Source of the DNA: Bacteriovoracaceae bacterium
GTDB lineage: Bacteria > Bdellovibrionota > Bacteriovoracia > Bacteriovoracales > Bacteriovoracaceae
Assembly: GCA_023954595.1 (NCBI GenBank)
Contig: JAGSHJ010000033.1
Span: 1 to 14,331, forward strand
DNA: 14,331 nt
Direction of reading: 5' to 3'
Below, in pieces: positions 13,166 to 14,331 of the stretch. The translations under genes and the position numbers were made by a program. Positions within the stretch are counted from its first letter, which is position 1. The number at the start of each line of letters is the position of its first letter. Below the pieces are notes generated by a model. That model was given only the letters and a program-made list of their open reading frames with translations, was not told the origin of the DNA and ran no database searches.

Positions 13166-13681
13166 ATGAACAAATTATGGACAGTTTTAAGTGGACTCAT
13201 TTTGTTTCTCTCATGTGGAGAGTCAATTGACCCGGATAGGGATAGTTCCACATTACCTTTTGCTGTCGACGAGATAGAGATGGTGGCCACTGTTGATTTT
13301 AGTCCCTTAGAGAGCACTCCTAGGGAGTTTCAGATAGGTTTTCCGGCAAGACTTCAAGCACCGCAGGGACTTGCAGTAATTAGGGGAAATAGCGGTACCG
13401 GATTTACTTCACTTATTATCGCAGAGAGAAAGTTCTGTTATCAGGGAAATGCAGTCAGTGAAAGCACACTTGGAGGAAATCAATACTTTCTAGCCTTTGA
13501 AACCGATTCATTTCTAGACTGCTCTCTTGGAGGAATTGCAAGTTTTGATCCTGAAGTAGAAGTGCGCTCAGGTGATACTCTAAGACTTGAAATTGAAACA
13601 CCAGGCTGCTCTATAGAGTTTGAGACTTGTATATTTACTCAAGTAAGGGCTGAAATCGATATCTTGGAAACGTTACCTTAG
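13166..13681 (+). CDS. Probable lipoprotein of unknown function
   Basis: This 171-residue protein has a classic export start (MNKLWTVLSGLILFLS) followed by Cys17-Gly. FLSC is an imperfect lipobox, with Phe instead of Leu/Val/Ile at -3, but lipidation is plausible. The acidic linker IDPDRDSS follows. The remainder looks like a beta-sandwich (AVDEIEMVATVDF, GDTLRLEIETPGC, VRAEIDIL), with four more cysteines at 91, 119, 148 and 155 that could form two disulphides in the periplasm. No family is recognised. AGGCGAG before the ATG is a reasonable ribosome site. Its stop codon overlaps the stop of the convergent DUF374 gene by sharing bases 13678-13681. Confidence 0.8.
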   Translation: MNKLWTVLSGLILFLSCGESIDPDRDSSTLPFAVDEIEMVATVDFSPLESTPREFQIGFPARLQAPQGLAVIRGNSGTGFTSLIIAERKFCYQGNAVSESTLGGNQYFLAFETDSFLDCSLGGIASFDPEVEVRSGDTLRLEIETPGCSIEFETCIFTQVRAEIDILETLP

Positions 13682-14274
13682 AGGGAAGTAAGTTTGTTCT
13701 CGAGTGCTTGGGAGTCATACACTTCAAGCTCGCCAAAACGAATCTCAATTGTAGAAAAAGGAATAGGTAGTTTTGCCTTATTCCAAGATCTCTCAAATAT
13801 CTTCGCTTTTGATGGATATGCCCTGGCAGGGAGTATCGGTACTTGCGTTTTTCTAGATATTGCTGGAAGACCTTCTTTTACTTTGTAGATTGGACCTCTT
13901 GGGCCATCAACTGCTATTGCGAAGTGAAAGCCTTCTTTCACCTTTTTTATTGCGGCCAATAGGCCTCTGGCAGCTCCCTTGGAGGAAGAGCCACGAACTG
14001 TTTCAAAACCTAGGTTTTCTGAGAGCCCTTTCATAATTTCTCCATCTTTAGATAGGGAAATAAGAACGGCCATTTTTGATTTTTGAAAAAAAGGCAGAAG
14101 ACAAAGTTCATCTTGATGAAAAAAGCCAAGAAGGAACTGCTCTTTGTTCTCATAGAAAGATCTTCTAAATTGCGCTTCAGTCTCTTTGTCTGGAAAGACG
14201 AGTTTAAATCGGCATGTCCAACCTAAGAATTTGATAATAAATGTTGCGAGTGAAATTAGAATTTTTTCTTTCAT
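13678..14274 (-). CDS. DUF374 lysophospholipid acyltransferase-like protein
   Basis: This 198-residue protein belongs to the DUF374 branch of the lysophospholipid acyltransferase-like superfamily. An N-terminal hydrophobic helix (about 4-20) probably associates with the inner membrane. Family motifs follow: LLGFFHQDELCLLPF (His53 near the usual active-site position), AVLISLSKDGEIM, ENLGFETVRGSSSKGAARGL (87-105), AIAVDGPRGPIYKVKEGLPAISRKT (119-143) and ILPARAYPSKAKIFERSW (147-164). The acyl donor and acceptor are unknown; lipid A or phospholipid acylation are possibilities. The ATG at 14272-14274 is the only usable start: the frame upstream has no start before a stop at 14308-14310. It has no Shine-Dalgarno and lies four bases after a terminator-like T-run. 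Confidence 0.88.
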   Translation of the reverse strand: MKEKILISLATFIIKFLGWTCRFKLVFPDKETEAQFRRSFYENKEQFLLGFFHQDELCLLPFFQKSKMAVLISLSKDGEIMKGLSENLGFETVRGSSSKGAARGLLAAIKKVKEGFHFAIAVDGPRGPIYKVKEGLPAISRKTQVPILPARAYPSKAKIFERSWNKAKLPIPFSTIEIRFGELEVYDSQALENKLTSL

Positions 14275-14278
14275 ATGG

Positions 14279-14304
14279 AAAAAGGGGAAGACAAAGTCTT
14301 CCCC
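14279..14304 (-). terminator. Rho-independent terminator of a leftward upstream gene
   Basis: On the reverse strand, GGGGAAGAC and GTCTTCCCC (14284-14304) form a nine-base-pair stem with loop TTT, followed by TTTTT. This is a good intrinsic terminator for a gene entering from the right edge. Its T-run ends four bases before the ATG of the DUF374 gene. Confidence 0.75.
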
Positions 14305-14312
14305 GTATTAAA

Positions 14313-14331
14313 TTAACCTTGAATCTTTTTA
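14313..14331 (-). CDS. Possible C-terminal end of a leftward gene (edge fragment)
   Basis: Reading leftward from the edge, the last codons would give KKIQG and then TAA (14313-14315), eight bases before the terminator hairpin. The position just ahead of a terminator is the main support. Five codons are too few to identify a product or to be sure of the frame. Confidence 0.35.

Noticed and set aside
1..14331. CRISPR array, insertion sequence, prophage or defence island
   Set aside because: No regularly spaced repeats, transposase, integrase, terminal repeats or known defence domains were seen on either strand.

Overview
This is ordinary chromosomal, mostly housekeeping DNA from an AT-rich (roughly 40% G+C by eye) Gram-negative bacterium. 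It has an outer-membrane barrel protein, a lipoprotein, a Slt70-like murein transglycosylase and a class A penicillin-binding protein. The run tRNA-Gln, prs, pth, ychF is, from memory, a deltaproteobacterial arrangement (Geobacter-like). With the low G+C, the small HAMP membrane protein and the SEC59/DGK1-type kinase, this suggests the Bdellovibrio/Bacteriovorax lineage, perhaps marine Halobacteriovorax. That assignment is inference; no marker such as 16S rRNA is present. No CRISPR array, insertion sequence, phage gene, toxin-antitoxin pair or obvious defence cluster was found.

Layout. 1-855 (-): a porin-like beta-barrel protein, cut by the window edge, divergent from 934-2862 (+), a bifunctional class A PBP. 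2941-5685 (+): a promoter, then tRNA-Gln(UUG), prs, pth and ychF, closed by a strong hairpin at 5704-5732. 5853-6473 (+): a small exported M48-like metalloprotease, tail to tail with 6476-8578 (-), a lytic transglycosylase that follows a HAMP-type membrane protein (8647-9201, -). 9308-11202 (+): mrp, a DUF4388-like gene and a ribbon-helix-helix gene in a tight operon ending at a terminator (11224-11249). 11500-12336 (+): an exported acidic protein of unknown function behind a long leader region. 12340-13074 (-): a SEC59/DGK1/VTE5-type CTP-dependent lipid kinase. 13166-13681 (+): a probable lipoprotein. 13678-14274 (-): a DUF374 acyltransferase-like protein. 14284-14304: a hairpin terminator behind what looks like the last codons of another leftward gene.

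How the genes fit together. The PBP builds peptidoglycan and the Slt-like enzyme cuts it, so both sides of wall remodelling are present, though in separate transcription units. The tRNA-prs-pth-ychF unit links PRPP supply, peptidyl-tRNA recycling and a ribosome-associated ATPase. Two lipid enzymes (DGK1-like and DUF374) flank a lipoprotein near the right end, but on opposing strands, so common regulation is not shown.

Start codons matter here. GTG or TTG is the best start for five genes: the barrel protein, prs, the metalloprotease, the transglycosylase and the HAMP protein. The longer open frame that begins inside the tRNA gene is not the real prs start. The most interesting non-coding signals are the symmetric boxes between the HAMP gene and mrp, the phased heptamers and possible Shine-Dalgarno-masking pair upstream of 11500, the terminator placed directly before the DUF374 start codon, and the A1-U72 pair of the tRNA-Gln.
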